Source of the DNA: Platycnemis pennipes
Taxonomy: Eukaryota; Arthropoda; Insecta; Odonata; Platycnemididae
DNA length: 64,000 nucleotides
Assembly: GCA_933228895.1 (NCBI GenBank)
Contig: OW121851.1
Location: 129,875,624 to 129,939,623 of the forward strand
Reading direction: 5' to 3'
Position numbers and translations under genes: made by a program. How positions within the stretch are numbered: position 1 is the stretch's first letter; each line of letters opens with the position of its first letter. A model generated the notes under the pieces. The model worked only from the letters and a program-made list of their open reading frames with translations, was not told the origin of the DNA and ran no database searches. Positions 45,081-57,362 of the stretch are shown in pieces.

Positions 45081-45353
45081 GGATTATCTCGAATAGGTAA
45101 TCAAGGAGTCAAGAAGCATAAACAAGAGTGGTTTTTGGTGCGTTTGCTTGTTATCATTATCGCCTATTACAATCTTACTCATTGCTTTCACTTGAGTTTT
45201 ATCTCTTCCCGAGGCTCTATGCTCGAGACGGATAATAAAAAACTCAAGTGAAAACAATTAATGATGTTGAAACGAGCGATTCGGACACACAAAATTAGCG
45301 AACCATTCAAGTTTGTAGCACGCGACTCCTTGGTTACCTATTCGAGATAATCC
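45081..45353. mobile_element. 273-bp foldback element with nested inverted repeats
   Basis: The outer arms GGATTATCTCGAATAGGTAA.CAAGGAGTC (45081-45110 and 45324-45353) differ at one base. Inside, ATTGCTTTCACTTGAGTTTT pairs with AAAACTCAAGTGAAAACAAT at about 45182 and 45239. The unit could fold into one long interrupted hairpin. No coding capacity or clear target duplication. Confidence 0.8.
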
Positions 45354-46899
45354 TGACGGTTTCAAACAAACACCCCTTGACAGAGGAAGAAATGGAGTTG
45401 GTGAAAATAATGTAATGCCAAATTGTGTGGGTAGATCTAGATTATGGACAGTAGAATGCCGAAGCCTGTTAATAAATTACAGTATGGAATGTCTTAACTT
45501 TTCACACAGGGTACTTTTTGGACCCATGCAGTTTCTTCTCGGTGTTTGGCTATTCTCCTAATAGTTCCAAAGAGTTGTTAATATTTAAAATCCTCGCTTT
45601 CTTTGGATAATATGCACTGCCACTAATTTCGGCGGTTTATACAACTTCACGGGCGGAATTTGACGATTCCTGCGTCTCCTGGCTGCTGGCCTAAGCCCAC
45701 AACAAGGGAGCAAGCGCTGCACAACAAGGAGGCTGGGCTGAGCTCCCGTGAAGGTACCCCTGAATTTCGAACTGAGGCAGCATTCGGTGTTTTGACAGCT
45801 GCTACCGGTGCACATGACGTAGCGCTGCTGCAGCTGCCTGAATTAGCGTCCTTTTTCTCCAAAAAAACTTTGAGACTCCTATTGAACATCGCTTGCAGTG
45901 ACTTTTTCCTTCGATCACCCCATTCAGAACTCCATTACACCTATCGTACAGGTTTGAACTCACTTCACATAAGCCAATAAAACAGATGTTCCGATGTAGA
46001 TTCAGAGGATTACAACAAGTTGTCTGTTTTTTTGGCGTTGAATACTCGGAACTGCTTATCATGCGCATCACATACTGATGCTACGTCCTGCACACCTGAC
46101 CTCACTTCCAATAGATGTACCTTCCGCTACGGCAAGTATTGAGAGTACTTTAGAGCACCATCAGAACACTTCTTATTCAAAGAACTTCCAATACAGCAAT
46201 GCCTCGAAGACGGCCCAACGACTCAGTACGCACTTTGCAACACACGGATAAGCTGGGTTGAGTTGGGTAGGGTCTTTCTCACTCTGGTCTACAGAAGACA
46301 CAAGTCCCTTGGCCGAGACTCGTTTAGACCCGTCTCTACCCCATTTTTCCTTTTTTACATACCCTTGGAAGGCTGCGTCGCTTAGCAAACAGAAACGGAT
46401 CCGCCGCTGTGCCGCTCGGTACTCTGCACGCGATTTTTTTCGGATTGTTTCACGCATTAATTTATAAATTGCGCATTGATGTGATTTCACTATCCTGTAG
46501 CGGACACATAGCCCTTTGATCCATAAAAAAACTTACGAAATCAAAGGAGTACGTATTTTTGCAAATCGGTTTCAAAAATTTAAATACTTTGAAAATTTTC
46601 ACAAACTTTTTATAAATTTTAATCTGTCCCCATAATATCAATTTTTAACTTTCAGCCAATAAAACCAGCTTTTTTGGAGATTTATAGCTCAATTAGATCA
46701 AGAGAGCTAAGCTTAAGAGACTTAAAGCTAAGGGCTTAATTGTAAAAATGCAAAAATAACAAAGAGCTATAACTCTCGATTAACTCAATATTGGGAAAAC
46801 TGTTTTGCACACGTACTTATGCATGAATAGGCACATATGTACAAATTTTTGTGAGAATTGGGTATGGTCGGGGTAAACTTCCTGTTTTCCCGTTTTTTG
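45354..46899. other. No recognisable gene
   Basis: Mixed composition; GC-richer at 45640-45860 and 46240-46450 with frames of 69 to 106 codons on both strands. None was recognised. A minus frame at 46173-46490 is Arg/Lys-rich without a known motif. Confidence 0.4.
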
Positions 46900-46944
46900 A
46901 TGCGAAATGACCCAGAGGCATTTTGCCTCTGGGCCATTTCGCAT
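46900..46944. repeat. 21-bp hairpin
   Basis: ATGCGAAATGACCCAGAGGC plus A at 46900-46920 pairs with 46924-46944 across a TTT loop with one mismatch. No T-run or neighbouring gene gives it a terminator role. Confidence 0.65.
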
Positions 46945-48787
46945 GGGTATGAAGAGGGGCCGGAAAAATATTGACCTGAAGAAAGAAATGATGTACGGGA
47001 GGAGCGGATGAGAATATATCCACTAGAGATTACTCCATCAAAGGTTTCATAACCTTTACAAAGCTAAACTATTGATTTAAAAAAATAAAATAAGTGCATT
47101 ACCGCAAATATGAGGCAGTTATTTGAGTGAACCAGTACTAACCCTCATCCTATGCAAAATTAGCTAATAATATAATAATGAAAAACTATGAGATTTTTTC
47201 ATTAGTTACGAAACTAACTGGTAACAGAAGGTGAAGTGTAATCCAATTAAATACAGGTTTGAGTATATCATGCATGAAAACTTTTATTGCTCAATAAATC
47301 AGGCATATTTTAAATTCCAATGAAATACAATGTTCAATACCATAAATTAAAATTAAGGCACGGAATGCAATAAAAAGTACTCACTGAAATGTATAAACGT
47401 TACTGGCTATGAAAATGAACATTAATGAGGCCATGAAGAATATAAGCTGTATTTCACAATAGCCAAAAATGTTTAGATATTTTTAAGACTGGGATCAAGG
47501 GAACTCAAGGATGGATTGACGCGAAGGAACGCTTTTCTTCTTTTCATGCCACGGCGGCGCCCCCTCCCAAGAAAAGTTCAAGGCGCTCCTTTGTCCCGGC
47601 CGTAATTTAAAAAATGAAAGAACGAGACTCGTTTCGTTCATTTCATGAGACGTCCTCGCAGTTTACACGAGAGGAAAGCGACGTTCCCGGAAATTCCACG
47701 CACCCTTTTCGGTGGAATTACAAAAACCATCCCGCTCCAGAAATACGAAATGCATAGATATTGATCGTTTTCGGGCGTTATTTCGGACGTTTAGGACGAC
47801 ATTTAAAAGATTCAGTCACAAGAATTTGAATTTCTTTGCAACTGAATCCAAAAATATCTTGACGCTTGAATTAGGACATCAGGACTTATAAAATGGCATA
47901 TTTGTGGTGGCTTTCGATTGCGTTACTTGCATTAGGATAAACATTTTCCTAGTGACTAACCACTACCAGTGTTCAACCCGGAGAATAGTCTGGCCCGGTG
48001 AGAACAGAGCAGGCCATGTATTAAGTGAAACAAATTCAAATGTTACCCATATTAAATTTACAGGTCAAGTTGGGAGGGATCAGTACCTTTCCCATTGCTT
48101 CCAAGAAAGATCTAATGACCAAAATATCACATAGATTTGGTACAATTAGAGACGTTCGGAGGTTTCTTTTTAATTCAAACACGGCCTCTCCGGGCACCAC
48201 GCTCAACACTCTACTCCTTGGGCTACAATACCGTCTGTGACAGACCTCGAGTAGAACACGATTGAACTACTCTGACCTTATGCGATTCAGGATTTTGACC
48301 TCTTACTGCCTGACTTGTAAAGCAGAAACATAAACCATTTTAAATACACCCTCAAAAGTAGTTTCCAGGAAATTCAATGTTCAATTTTGATGCGCAAATT
48401 CCTGTTTATGAGATGTAGTGAAGTGGAGAAGAGCAAGAGAGAAGCACGTCTTAATAAGAGTCCCATTCGGATGTTCGCGCTCTCCGTTCCAGCTCGATGG
48501 GCCCAGAGGGTCACTCCAGCGCCGGCGTCCGTCACCGAGACAGGCAATGACAGACTAGAAGGGTTTTCAGGCGTGATGGATCCTCGGGAACACGTTCTGT
48601 GGGCCAAACAAAATTGTTGTTGTCACCAGGAGAGGATATCGGCAATTAAGGTCATTGCGCCGGGGCAGACTTTTGAACGTTTCAGTACTCATGGTGAACA
48701 GAGGAATACCCAGGAACAGGAATAATAGCCCTGATTCGACATTACCCCTATCTTAGCATAAAGCACACACAAAAGACAAGAGTTTTA
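46945..48787. other. No recognisable gene; one CpG-richer segment
   Basis: 47520-47770 is CpG-richer and non-repetitive (TTCCCGGAAATTCC, GGCGGCGCC words) and could be conserved non-coding sequence. 48380-48720 has overlapping frames of 77 and 112 codons on opposite strands with no recognised domain. Confidence 0.35.
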
Positions 48788-48918
48788 CGTTCCATTCAAA
48801 GGACGGAGTACTGGATTTAAAGTATTCACCATACAGCGCTGATGTGACGACTAGGATTTGGCTGGAAAAATCTCTGTCACTCTCAGGAATCGGGTCTCTT
48901 GGGTAGGAGGCCAGTACT
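48788..48918 (-). repeat. tRNA-derived SINE, degenerate (minus strand)
   Basis: On the minus strand GGCCTCCTACCCAAGAGACCCGATTCCTG resembles the anticodon-to-T-arm part of the SINE head. The sequence continues to CCAGTACTCCGTCC and GGAACGT, the same body words as at 21640 and 32083. Confidence 0.5.
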
Positions 48919-49021
48919 CAGACAATTATCATATTTACAGGTATCATCAGGTAAACGAGCTATCAACTCCAGCCTGCGTCAATTGATATGGCAGCGATAC
49001 CGCACCATACCCTTCCATTAG

Positions 49022-49539
49022 AATGGGGGCGTTTACTCAGAACCGAAATTGCTATTTTACACACATTATTAGATGGGCACAGAACATGAATTTTAGTGAA
49101 AAAATTAATTTTCTAAACAGAGTCTTTCACTCATAAATCAAAAATTCAAATAAGCAAATGGTGAATGGCGCCCAGCGAACGAGCTGCGTTAAGGATTATT
49201 ACGTCATCCACCTCCCAACCTTTGAGTGTGTTGAGGAAGAACGGGAGGGGAGGTCTGCCTGAAGAGATCCTGTCGCAACCATTTTTATTGGCAAAGTCAG
49301 CTGTGTGTGCCCCATATTTTGATAAGGCGAAGGAGCTTCGCGGTCTCAGTTAAGATTGGACGAAGTGGATGACGTACGTGACCTTTGCCCGCCCACTTTT
49401 CCGAAAGTGTTAAAAACATCAGTTTTTGCCACTTATAACTCGAGAACTAATTGACGGATCGATGAACCGAAAAACCGGGTCTCATTGTTTTACAAACAAT
49501 CATATTCAGCAATAAAAATATATGGTAAACGACCCCATT
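49022..49539. mobile_element. 518-bp TIR element, copy 1 of a two-copy family
   Basis: It begins AATGGGGGCGTTTAC and ends GTAAACGACCCCATT (one mismatch). The body is shared over most of its length with 60175-60708: CAAAAATT-AAAT, TGACGTCATC-like, GATCCTGTCGCAAC, GATAAGGCGAAG, GATTGGACGAAGT, CCCACTTTTCCGAAAG, TAAAAACATCA and CTTATAACTCGAGAA words in the same order. No transposase, and no confident target duplication. Family unknown. Confidence 0.8.
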
Positions 49540-49889
49540 ATCTAGGAAAAGTTTAAACGAATATAGTACGCATTTCCCATCGCTTGCCTCAATAGTGTTC
49601 CGAACGCGACACCATCGCGACGCTTGAAGGGACATCTCATTAAGCCTTGACATCTTTATACAACCGTCTCCCGCCTCACCACGGTGCATACGAGGAAAAT
49701 GGGACTGCGCCGTACGGGACGAAGAAGAACCGTCTGGAGAAAGAAGCGCTTACTCGCTAGATGGAAGTAAGGACAGGGACAAGGAGTGGAGACATTAAAA
49801 AAAAATACTTGAACCTCATATGGAGCATGAGGTTGCATGGCTCCGATACGTAGTCATCAGGGAAAGTATGTGGGATGAGACTGGTGGCC

Positions 49890-50080
49890 TCTGAAATGCA
49901 TGTGTAAAGAAGGAAGGTGGGTTGGAAGGAAGACTAACGATGAAGTGCGGCGAATGGGGGGAATAGAAGACATTGATCGAGGAAATATGGACTGTGCTTA
50001 AATATGAACGAAATAAAAGGGAAATGAACGTGTAGGCTAAGAAGGAGGGGAAGTGGCCATTCGTAAGACGTTATGAGATG
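49890..50080 (+). pseudogene. L1/R1-like RT carboxyl relic
   Basis: The plus strand reads GRKTNDEVRR-like codons, then EDIDRGNMDC and, in another frame, EIWTVLKYERNKREMNV. These are reminiscent of the K.NEEVL..V.E.R.LL..I...R..W.GH segment of the L1/R1-like family. Frames are broken; assignment is tentative. Confidence 0.4.
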
Positions 50081-50841
50081 TAGGAAGAGTACGGAACAAA
50101 ACAGGACACATTGAGAATGTTAAGTACTATCTATATTCTGGAACATGGGAACATCTAGAGGCATTTAGTATCGACTGAAGTTTCCTTAAATGTAGGACAG
50201 ACTATGTCGAATTGCAAACTCATTCTGCTATTACAATGTAAAACATTACCGAGTAAAAAACCTACATGTCCAATTAATTACAAAAGAATAAAAGTCGGCA
50301 TTAAAATTATATTTGTACAGCGTTTCCAAACTCTTTTTCTAAGTAGGAAAATGGATAATCTACAATGTCTCCACATGCTACTGTATGAAACGGAAAGTAT
50401 TCAATTAGATTTAAGCTTTTGTTTGAAAATATTAGCAAAAATATCACTCTCAACTCAGCATTAACCCTTTAACGCCGGAATTATTTTTTTTCCTCCGATT
50501 TTTTTCCACTGTTCAGAAGTTGATCATCATTGTATTTAAAGCTTATATCCCAAATATTATAGAAATATGTACAGTGGTTTCATGGAAATGACCTGTGTCC
50601 ATATGATCACGCTAGGCGGATACCGTAGCAATAGCATCCCCGCTCGCGTACATTCAATTCTTCAAATAATCACTAACTTTATCTTGCTCCCCGGATAAAG
50701 GCTTTTAAATAATTAAACCAATTGATTTTTCAAGTTATATTTATTGATTTTTTTGAACATAAGGATTTATTGTATAAATAAATTAAGCAAATATATATAT
50801 ATGTCAATAAGACATAAACGTATTGTGAACAGTAAAGAAAT

Positions 50842-52659
50842 TCATTTTTTATGAAATTTTGCAAAACATGGTACACACAGCCCTAAATCACATTTTACGC
50901 ATTGGGTACGAATAGTACTTTGGCAATATTCACCTGCACAGCGGCGTTGATTGCATGGTTCAATCAAATGGCCAATACCGTCAAGGCGAATTTCGTCACT
51001 TACTCGGGCATGGATACAACGATTCCTTGACTTCAAGGGCCGCCCTACACTAAGAGGAGGATTTTTGTATTTTGTCGGATACATTTGGACGATGCTGCGA
51101 CGAAACTGTAATTGTGAGAGCGTTTTTCCTGACTTTCTATGGAGAACCCACGCATTGTTCAATGACACGTCCACTAGCCATGTGAATATGCACCCCCACA
51201 ATTTTTTACCTCTTATCCCTATTCTGTAGTAGGACACATTCTCGTCCATTCTGTCTGTTCCCCCCATGTAACGGTTGTACTCCGAAATCATTGATGGGCG
51301 AGGAATGCGAACTGTCCTCTTTTCTGCCCGTGAAAATCGCGGCACAAAAGCTACGGGCTGAATGCTATGACAGATAGTAACCACGCGGACTGTGGAATTG
51401 TCTACCCACTTGACCAAAAGGATGTCGTCCTCCTTACTGAGGCATTTCTCATAAAAACCCCTTTGTTTCTTACGTATTTCGGTGGATGGCATTATTGGAC
51501 AGTCTTTTGGAATACGGTTTTCTCTAATAGTTCCTGTGGCTCCATAACCCCTCGACCTAAGCTCTTCTAGAAGTTCAAACCCGGTAAATAAATTATCAAA
51601 ATATAGTTTATAGGCAAAGTTCCTTCTTTTTTCTTGAGGAATTTCGTCTAGCATTTGAAGAAGAGGAGCAGCGCATTTCCCTGCCATATTCCCATATTCG
51701 GAATTTGATGCAGGGTTTCTACCTTGATAAACCTCAAAGTTCACTAAATATCCGGCAGTGGTATTTAGAGACCATACTTTGTAGCCAAATCTAATAGGCT
51801 TGCCGCGTATGAACTGTTTACACGGGTGTCGTCCAAAATATTCAACCATCCACTCATCAAAATCCAGGTGCTCCTGAGGGCGGAACATAGCTATAAATTG
51901 GTTTTTCACCATAGGTATTCGTAATTGGCCTTAGCTTCCACATTTTATCTTCTGCATTAGGCTGGGAATTATTTGCACAGTGTAAAAACATAGTTATTTG
52001 TAAAAATCTATCCCGGTGTACAGCATTCACAACAAATACATTTCGTAAGTCACCAGATGAATCCCAGTAATCATGTTTACTGGGAACATTATAACCCGAG
52101 AGGTTCAAAATTCCCAGGAAGACCTTCATTTCACCAGATGTTATATTCCAATTACGAAAATTCTGCAATGCGGCATTATATGTTGACTGCGAAATTAGGA
52201 AGTCAATTAATTCATCATCAAATATCAACTCGAAAATTTCAGTCGGCGACTTCTCACAGATTTCACAATAATTTGCGTCCGGAAATAATGATTTTTTTAC
52301 ACAAAGATCTTCATCTCTCCAAGTAGTCAATGCTCGTTTCACCTTCTTCCTCTTTGAGTTTACCCATTTGTCACTCGTCTCGAGTCCATCACTTTTATAT
52401 TCCCCTCGTTGAGTACTCAATAATATTTCAGCACCCGCTCGAAGTTGACGACCGGACAGATTATCTATGAAGCCACCACCATCCTCCTCCGCTGAATCTT
52501 CATCAGATAACACGTTACTCTCCTGAGGTTCTATGTAGATGCCTAAAATTTCATCCTTGTCATCTTCCAGTGCTGATAGAACTTTTAAGGTTCTATGTAG
52601 ATGCCTAAAATTTCATCCTTGTCATCTTCCAGTGCTGATAGAACTTCTTGAAGAGTCAT
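50842..52659 (-). pseudogene. piggyBac transposase, disabled by duplication and frameshift
   Basis: The likely start is the ATG at 52659 (MTLQEVLSALEDD). A 62-bp tandem duplication creates a stop after 24 codons; discounting one unit, the frame is continuous into SDEDSAEEDGG (52513 onward) as far as MWKLRPI. A 1-base frameshift between about 51895 and 51935 then changes phase. The second part has FDEWM (first catalytic Asp), KVWSLNTTAGY, YFDNLF (second Asp) and MGGTDRMDENVSYY (third Asp), so the DDD triad is present. The carboxyl end is a Cys-rich finger, RRCAGEYCQ...TQCVKCDLGLCVPCFAKFH. Repaired length would be about 584 residues, usual for the family. The amino end is acidic, as in other piggyBac transposases. 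Confidence 0.95.
52526..52649. repeat. 62-bp tandem duplication
   Basis: Two adjacent near-identical 62-bp units (52526-52587 and 52588-52649) lie within the transposase amino end. Since 62 is not a multiple of three and the junction makes a TAA, it both stops and shifts the frame. The near-identity of the units points to a recent event. Confidence 0.9.
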
Positions 52660-53694
52660 TCCTCTAAAAACAGACGCGTTGAATCAATAATCTGTAATCA
52701 TTTCAATTATAATTGCCGTAGTAAATGCAAGCATACTTACCCATTACAGTTCATTGTCTCCTATGCACGCGTATCCCACTCCTCAAGTTCAATATTGAAT
52801 ATAAAGCGATTGACGGTGATATAGCTCAGCTTGTAAGTAGAAGAAAAGAGCGTCTACCTCCTGAATGTACCCGCATATTAACGAAATTTCAGTCGAATCG
52901 TTGTACAGAGAAAAAAACCGTGAATCACTGTAGAATTCCACACTCTGGTTTCATGGATTTCTAACTGATATTGAAACATAATAGTATTGCATGACTTATT
53001 TTATTACTAGCTACATTGTAAAATAGCACCTGGATATAATTTGTAGGGACGCTTCAGCCGAGAGTATTTACAGTTGTGAAAATGTGCAACAAAATGACTT
53101 CACTGCAGACTCGCTATACAATGATCGGTACACAATTCTTCTCTCGCAACCATAAAGTGAAAAGAATAACCTAATAGCTATAATACACCAGCGCCTTATT
53201 ACATTGTCCCGAATGAGAAATATCTTAATACCTTTATCGAAAAAAGCGTTCGTAACGCTGCCTTCCTCGTGGAACCCTATTGACACGGTATCCGCCTAGC
53301 GTGATCATACGATCACGGGTAACATTTCTTCTAAATAATATTATTATTTATAAAAATTTTATAACAATATTCATCTGTATGGTATATTGTAGTATTCTTA
53401 GCACATTTACAGAAATGTATCAGAATTTGAAGAAAAATATTGTTGTAGTATGTAGTAAACTAAAGTCATGCATTCACGCGGAGGAGTTAGGGGAAGACCG
53501 TTACTTTGAGAAAGCTGCGAATCAAAAACGTTCAGTTGGAATGACTTAATATTTCGTCTTTTGGACGATACATATATCAAGATATTGTTGCCAAAAACGC
53601 ATAACGAAAATTTGAGAAATGCGGGAAGGAGGGTTATGTAAAGCAAGAAATGTTTTCTGTGATCATATGAACACGCTAGGCGTTAAAGGGTTAA

Positions 53695-54639
53695 ATAAAA
53701 AAGAATTCTACCACAAAATTCAGGGCAGTGAAAACTTTCCTGACAAAATCTCTTTCAAATCTACCCACATCCTTCTACTGCAAAAATTCACGACGTGTGC
53801 CTTACGCCGTTTCCTTTTTAACCTCATCGTATTCTCATCTCCCCCTCTACGCCTATCAAAAGTCCACTTCCTTCCCCCTTTTCTTAGTTTTCGGAAATTC
53901 GCTCTCCCACCAGTGCAAAAACTTTTTATCACTCAATGGCATCGATCCTCTTCTTCTGTCTCGTTCGAATTTCCTCCCCACTTCCTTTCTTCCTTAACCA
54001 TATCCAATTCTATCCTTTATTTTATATTTCTGTTATCATGTCAGTGATTAAAATGGAATTTCTTTTATCCGTTTGTATTTTTTTTCTCAGCACTCAATAT
54101 ATAATCCAATAGTTTATTTTATACACACCAACCTTCTTGCAAGATGTCCTGTCTTCTAACAATCCCCCTTATTTGTTATTATATATTACTATGACAATCC
54201 ATCCAAGATATCGAAAACATGCAAAAAACGAACAATGGAAAAACAAGATGAATTCATTAATTGACAAATGATAAAATAAAAATACGTATAGATGGCATTT
54301 TTAATTATCACTGCGTTATCCAATCATAGACATGCGTCACTGTTTTATCAATTAAATCATGCTTTACTTCCATTTCAGTTCCCGTTCTTCATCTTTCCCC
54401 AAATACCTACATGCCTCAAAAGTCTCCATTCTCCTCTCCTCAATGACCACGTTTTTAATGTAAAAGTTTTCCCTCATATCCCTCCAACCGTTTACGCATT
54501 CAGTTTCCTGCGTCTAATAAGCGTCTAACAACATTTTCTTCATTACGCAGTAATAAATCTTTTGATCGCATGTGCAAACAGCATGTTTAGTCACCCGCTG
54601 CCACCTACTTGTCGAGGTGTGCTGCAGAGTCCGTGTTCT
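53695..54639. other. No recognisable gene; pyrimidine-rich
   Basis: Pyrimidine-rich sequence gives a 142-codon frame at 53619-54047 that starts inside the piggyBac end and reads Ser/Phe/Leu-rich sequence. It shows no motif and is treated as chance. Confidence 0.4.
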
Positions 54640-55260
54640 CAAGAGGCACTTTCGCCTCTTCCCTCCCGCTCACAAATGCTCCCTAGGCCAACGCTATCCT
54701 CCTCGTTGAGTCCTTCCCACTATCCCGTTTCAATCCGAAGTTCCACCCAGGAACGTGAACTGTTTCTCCTCCGTGAGTAAACAAGAGGAACAAAAGAAGA
54801 CAAAAAAGAATCACGACGTGAGGGCGGGAGTAAAGAGCCAGGGCGGGAGAACAAGAGGTGAAGTGGGAAGGGGGGGGAGCATTTGTTCCAAAACGGCGAG
54901 TCACTATGGCGCGCACGCGTCGGCCTCCGAAAGCCGCCCCCCACCCTCTCCCCCTTGGCCAAGTCACGTCACGCCCCCGGACGGCGAGAAAAGGGCCGAA
55001 ACATGCGAGCACACCAAAGCGTGGCTAATCGTCAAATTGGGGTTTTTCCCTTCCGCGAACCTCCCCCACTTCATGCACGCCGGTGAAGGTGAAGGGGATC
55101 CGGAGCAAGTAAGGGCCCCATTTCGCAACCCCCCCTCCCGGCAGGGCCGGCAACGGCAGCGGGCCCACATGCGAGGATTATCATTCGATCCCTCGAGCGA
55201 TCCACCGATTCAAATACCGTGTGATCAGGGCCGGCCGGGCATGACCGCTTGATCAATACT
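54640..55260. promoter_or_regulatory. CpG-rich island
   Basis: A 600-bp GC- and CpG-rich block with GGCGCGCACGCGTCGGCC near 54908-54925 and several short G/C homopolymers. Frames of 165 codons (plus) and 109 codons (minus) overlap and are composition-driven. It resembles the islands at 22540-25960 and 62740-63420 and may be a host promoter. Confidence 0.4.
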
Positions 55261-56998
55261 TTTCGGGTCAAGAAAATGGGCTCGGGCAAGCGGTGGAGCT
55301 TCATGCTGTTAACCTACTTGTTATCGCCACGTAATGACGAAATTTCTTACCCTACATATGAAATGCGCAGCAGAAGGAGGTCACGCGAAGGATGCATGGA
55401 TTCATTTTCAGCGCGAAGACTAGATGCGCAAGAGCGAACTCTTCTCTTTTTTTCCCGTGATTAATGCCGCGACGATAATTAAACTTGTTTATCCGTTCCC
55501 GCGGTCTCTCCGGACCTGGGTTAATATTTTTCACCGCATTTCTCACAATTTTCCCGTTTCCCACGGATGGACAGGTATCAGTGACAAAAAGTAGCCCTTC
55601 ATATTTGAATTAAAAATAGGAAAGCCAATGAACCGGTCCCATCAACACTCCACTTTGATATCAGACACCCTAAAACTAAATTCATTCAAGAAGCAAGTCA
55701 TATCCATGGCCACAATGCATGAAAATTTGTAACACTCTTAAAAATAAGGGAAGTTGAGATCAATCGTCTGAGGAAATAAGCTTGTGCAATTTATGATTAT
55801 GAGCTGGTAACTGTAACAAATATAAAATATCTACAATATGGGATATTCACGATGGTCATTTGGACGTATTAATGCCATCAAATATTTTCAAATAAAAATA
55901 GCTTCATTTTCTTGAAATGGTAGAGGCGAAAATTTCATATTAAAACTAATATTGGTGATTTCCATTGCCAAATTCCAGTGATACCAAAACGATTTTCAAG
56001 CGTTTGTCACAAAGCAAGTTGAATTTAATGCTAAAATTAAATACCCTCAAATAACTCAAGTACGTCAAATAATTAACATACACTAAATTGAAACATGTCT
56101 AAAAGTTTGCCAGGCTTCAGTGGTTGCGTACATATGATGACAAAGAATACTATCACAACGGATTCCCATCAAATTAAAACATGACTGCTGAACATTTATA
56201 ATGAATTCAAATGCTATGCTATTCATCTCCGAAAATAATTATGACTTCATAAATTTTAAACTAATGATAAGAGGTGACAATCCCACTTTTTTAAATATTG
56301 TTTATTCAAATTTTGTAATATTTTCAACTATTTGTAATGAATAATGCACCGTTTGTATTAATATATTTACTATACATATACAATGCATACATTTCAAATG
56401 CCACCAAAGCGTTGGGCTGGTTGGCAAATTCAGGTCTAATATTTTGTGAAATGAAAAATTACTGACATTTTAAATGCTTAAATACGCTAAAAGGGCATGG
56501 TTGCTTTATCTGCTGTAAATCCATTACTTAAGTGGAGTAATTCAAGCATGCAATATGAAAGTGGCTGTGGTAATGGTGTTCTGAGTGCTGTAACTTTAGT
56601 TAGGCTCACTTTAAGCCTTGGAACGAAAAAAAATACAGAATACGGCATACACTCTCAGCAACCCCGTTTGTCTTTTTTTTTACCTATATCTGCACTTCCG
56701 AGGAGCCAGAAGCGAAAGCAAAGAGGCAAGCTTATATAACGAATACCGAAATATTAAGTATTAATGATTGTGTATTTAGGACGTAACGCAGAAGCGGGTG
56801 GGTCGGCTAAGTGTTTGAGCACGATAAAGTGGGGAGGTGGGGTAGGGCGGGGAGAATGGTGTTGCTGGGAAGAGGGGAAGAGCCCATGCACTGGAAGTCC
56901 CCGTAATTGAAATACATCATGTATGCATTTTAATGTCAGTGGTAGGCTCAAGAAAATATTGCCCCAGCTTTGAATATATTATTGCCTGATTCTATTTA
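55261..56998. other. No recognisable gene
   Basis: AT-rich. The 56497-56739 frame was inspected and not recognised; a GC-richer patch at 56770-56900 has no motif. Confidence 0.4.
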
Positions 56999-57362
56999 GG
57001 CTTAATCTCTTTAATAAATTCCAAGGCAATATATTCACTGACGTTAAAAATATTTTGCGAACTCCAACTTACTATAGTAGACTGGACCATAATCATAAGG
57101 TTAGAGAAATTGATTGCCAAACTGAAGGATACGAAATGTCTTTCTTTTCTCGTACAATCAGAGATATGCATAGCTGTAAATATATACAATAGTATAAATA
57201 CAAGTGTATCAATGAATAGCATAGGTAGATGCATGTTGATATAAGGACTTTAAGCTAACTCAACTAAGAGCATGTTTCATTACGGTTGCTTTGCTATTTT
57301 TATATTTTTTAAATTGTGAAGTTTAGAGTAGAATATCATTACTAATCCTTTTTATGCATAGT
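56999..57362 (+). pseudogene. CR1/L2-type non-LTR 3' end (copy C)
   Basis: Reads NKFQGNIFTDVKNILRTPTY, RLDHNHKVREIDCQTE, then YEMSFFSRTIRDMHSCKYIQ and a stop, followed by the UTR up to TTTTTATGCATAGTATG. It parallels copies A (16150) and the 36176 element but stops before the terminal hairpin, where a different sequence (GAAATGGGCGGTATTACG) begins. It is the most diverged of the three. Confidence 0.75.

Larger units (their letters stand above)
50465..53690 (-). mobile_element. piggyBac-family transposon, both ends complete
   Basis: The element is 3226 bp. It starts CCCTTTAACGCC and ends GGCGTTAAAGGG, a perfect 12-bp terminal inverted repeat, and TTAA lies directly outside each end (50461-50464, 53691-53694), the diagnostic piggyBac target. 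Subterminal inverted repeats of 25 bp lie at 50602-50626 and 53285-53309, and the word CACGCTAGGCG recurs near 53673, next to the right tip. These are candidate transposase-binding sites. The transposase gene runs leftward and is disabled. The ends look intact enough for cross-mobilisation. Confidence 0.95.

Noticed and set aside
50842..51912. Intact 356-codon transposase or domesticated piggyBac gene
   Set aside because: It lacks the amino-terminal half in frame, and the upstream frame with the expected sequence directly abuts it after a 1-base shift; the element also still has TIRs and TTAA sites, so it is a broken transposon rather than a domesticated gene.
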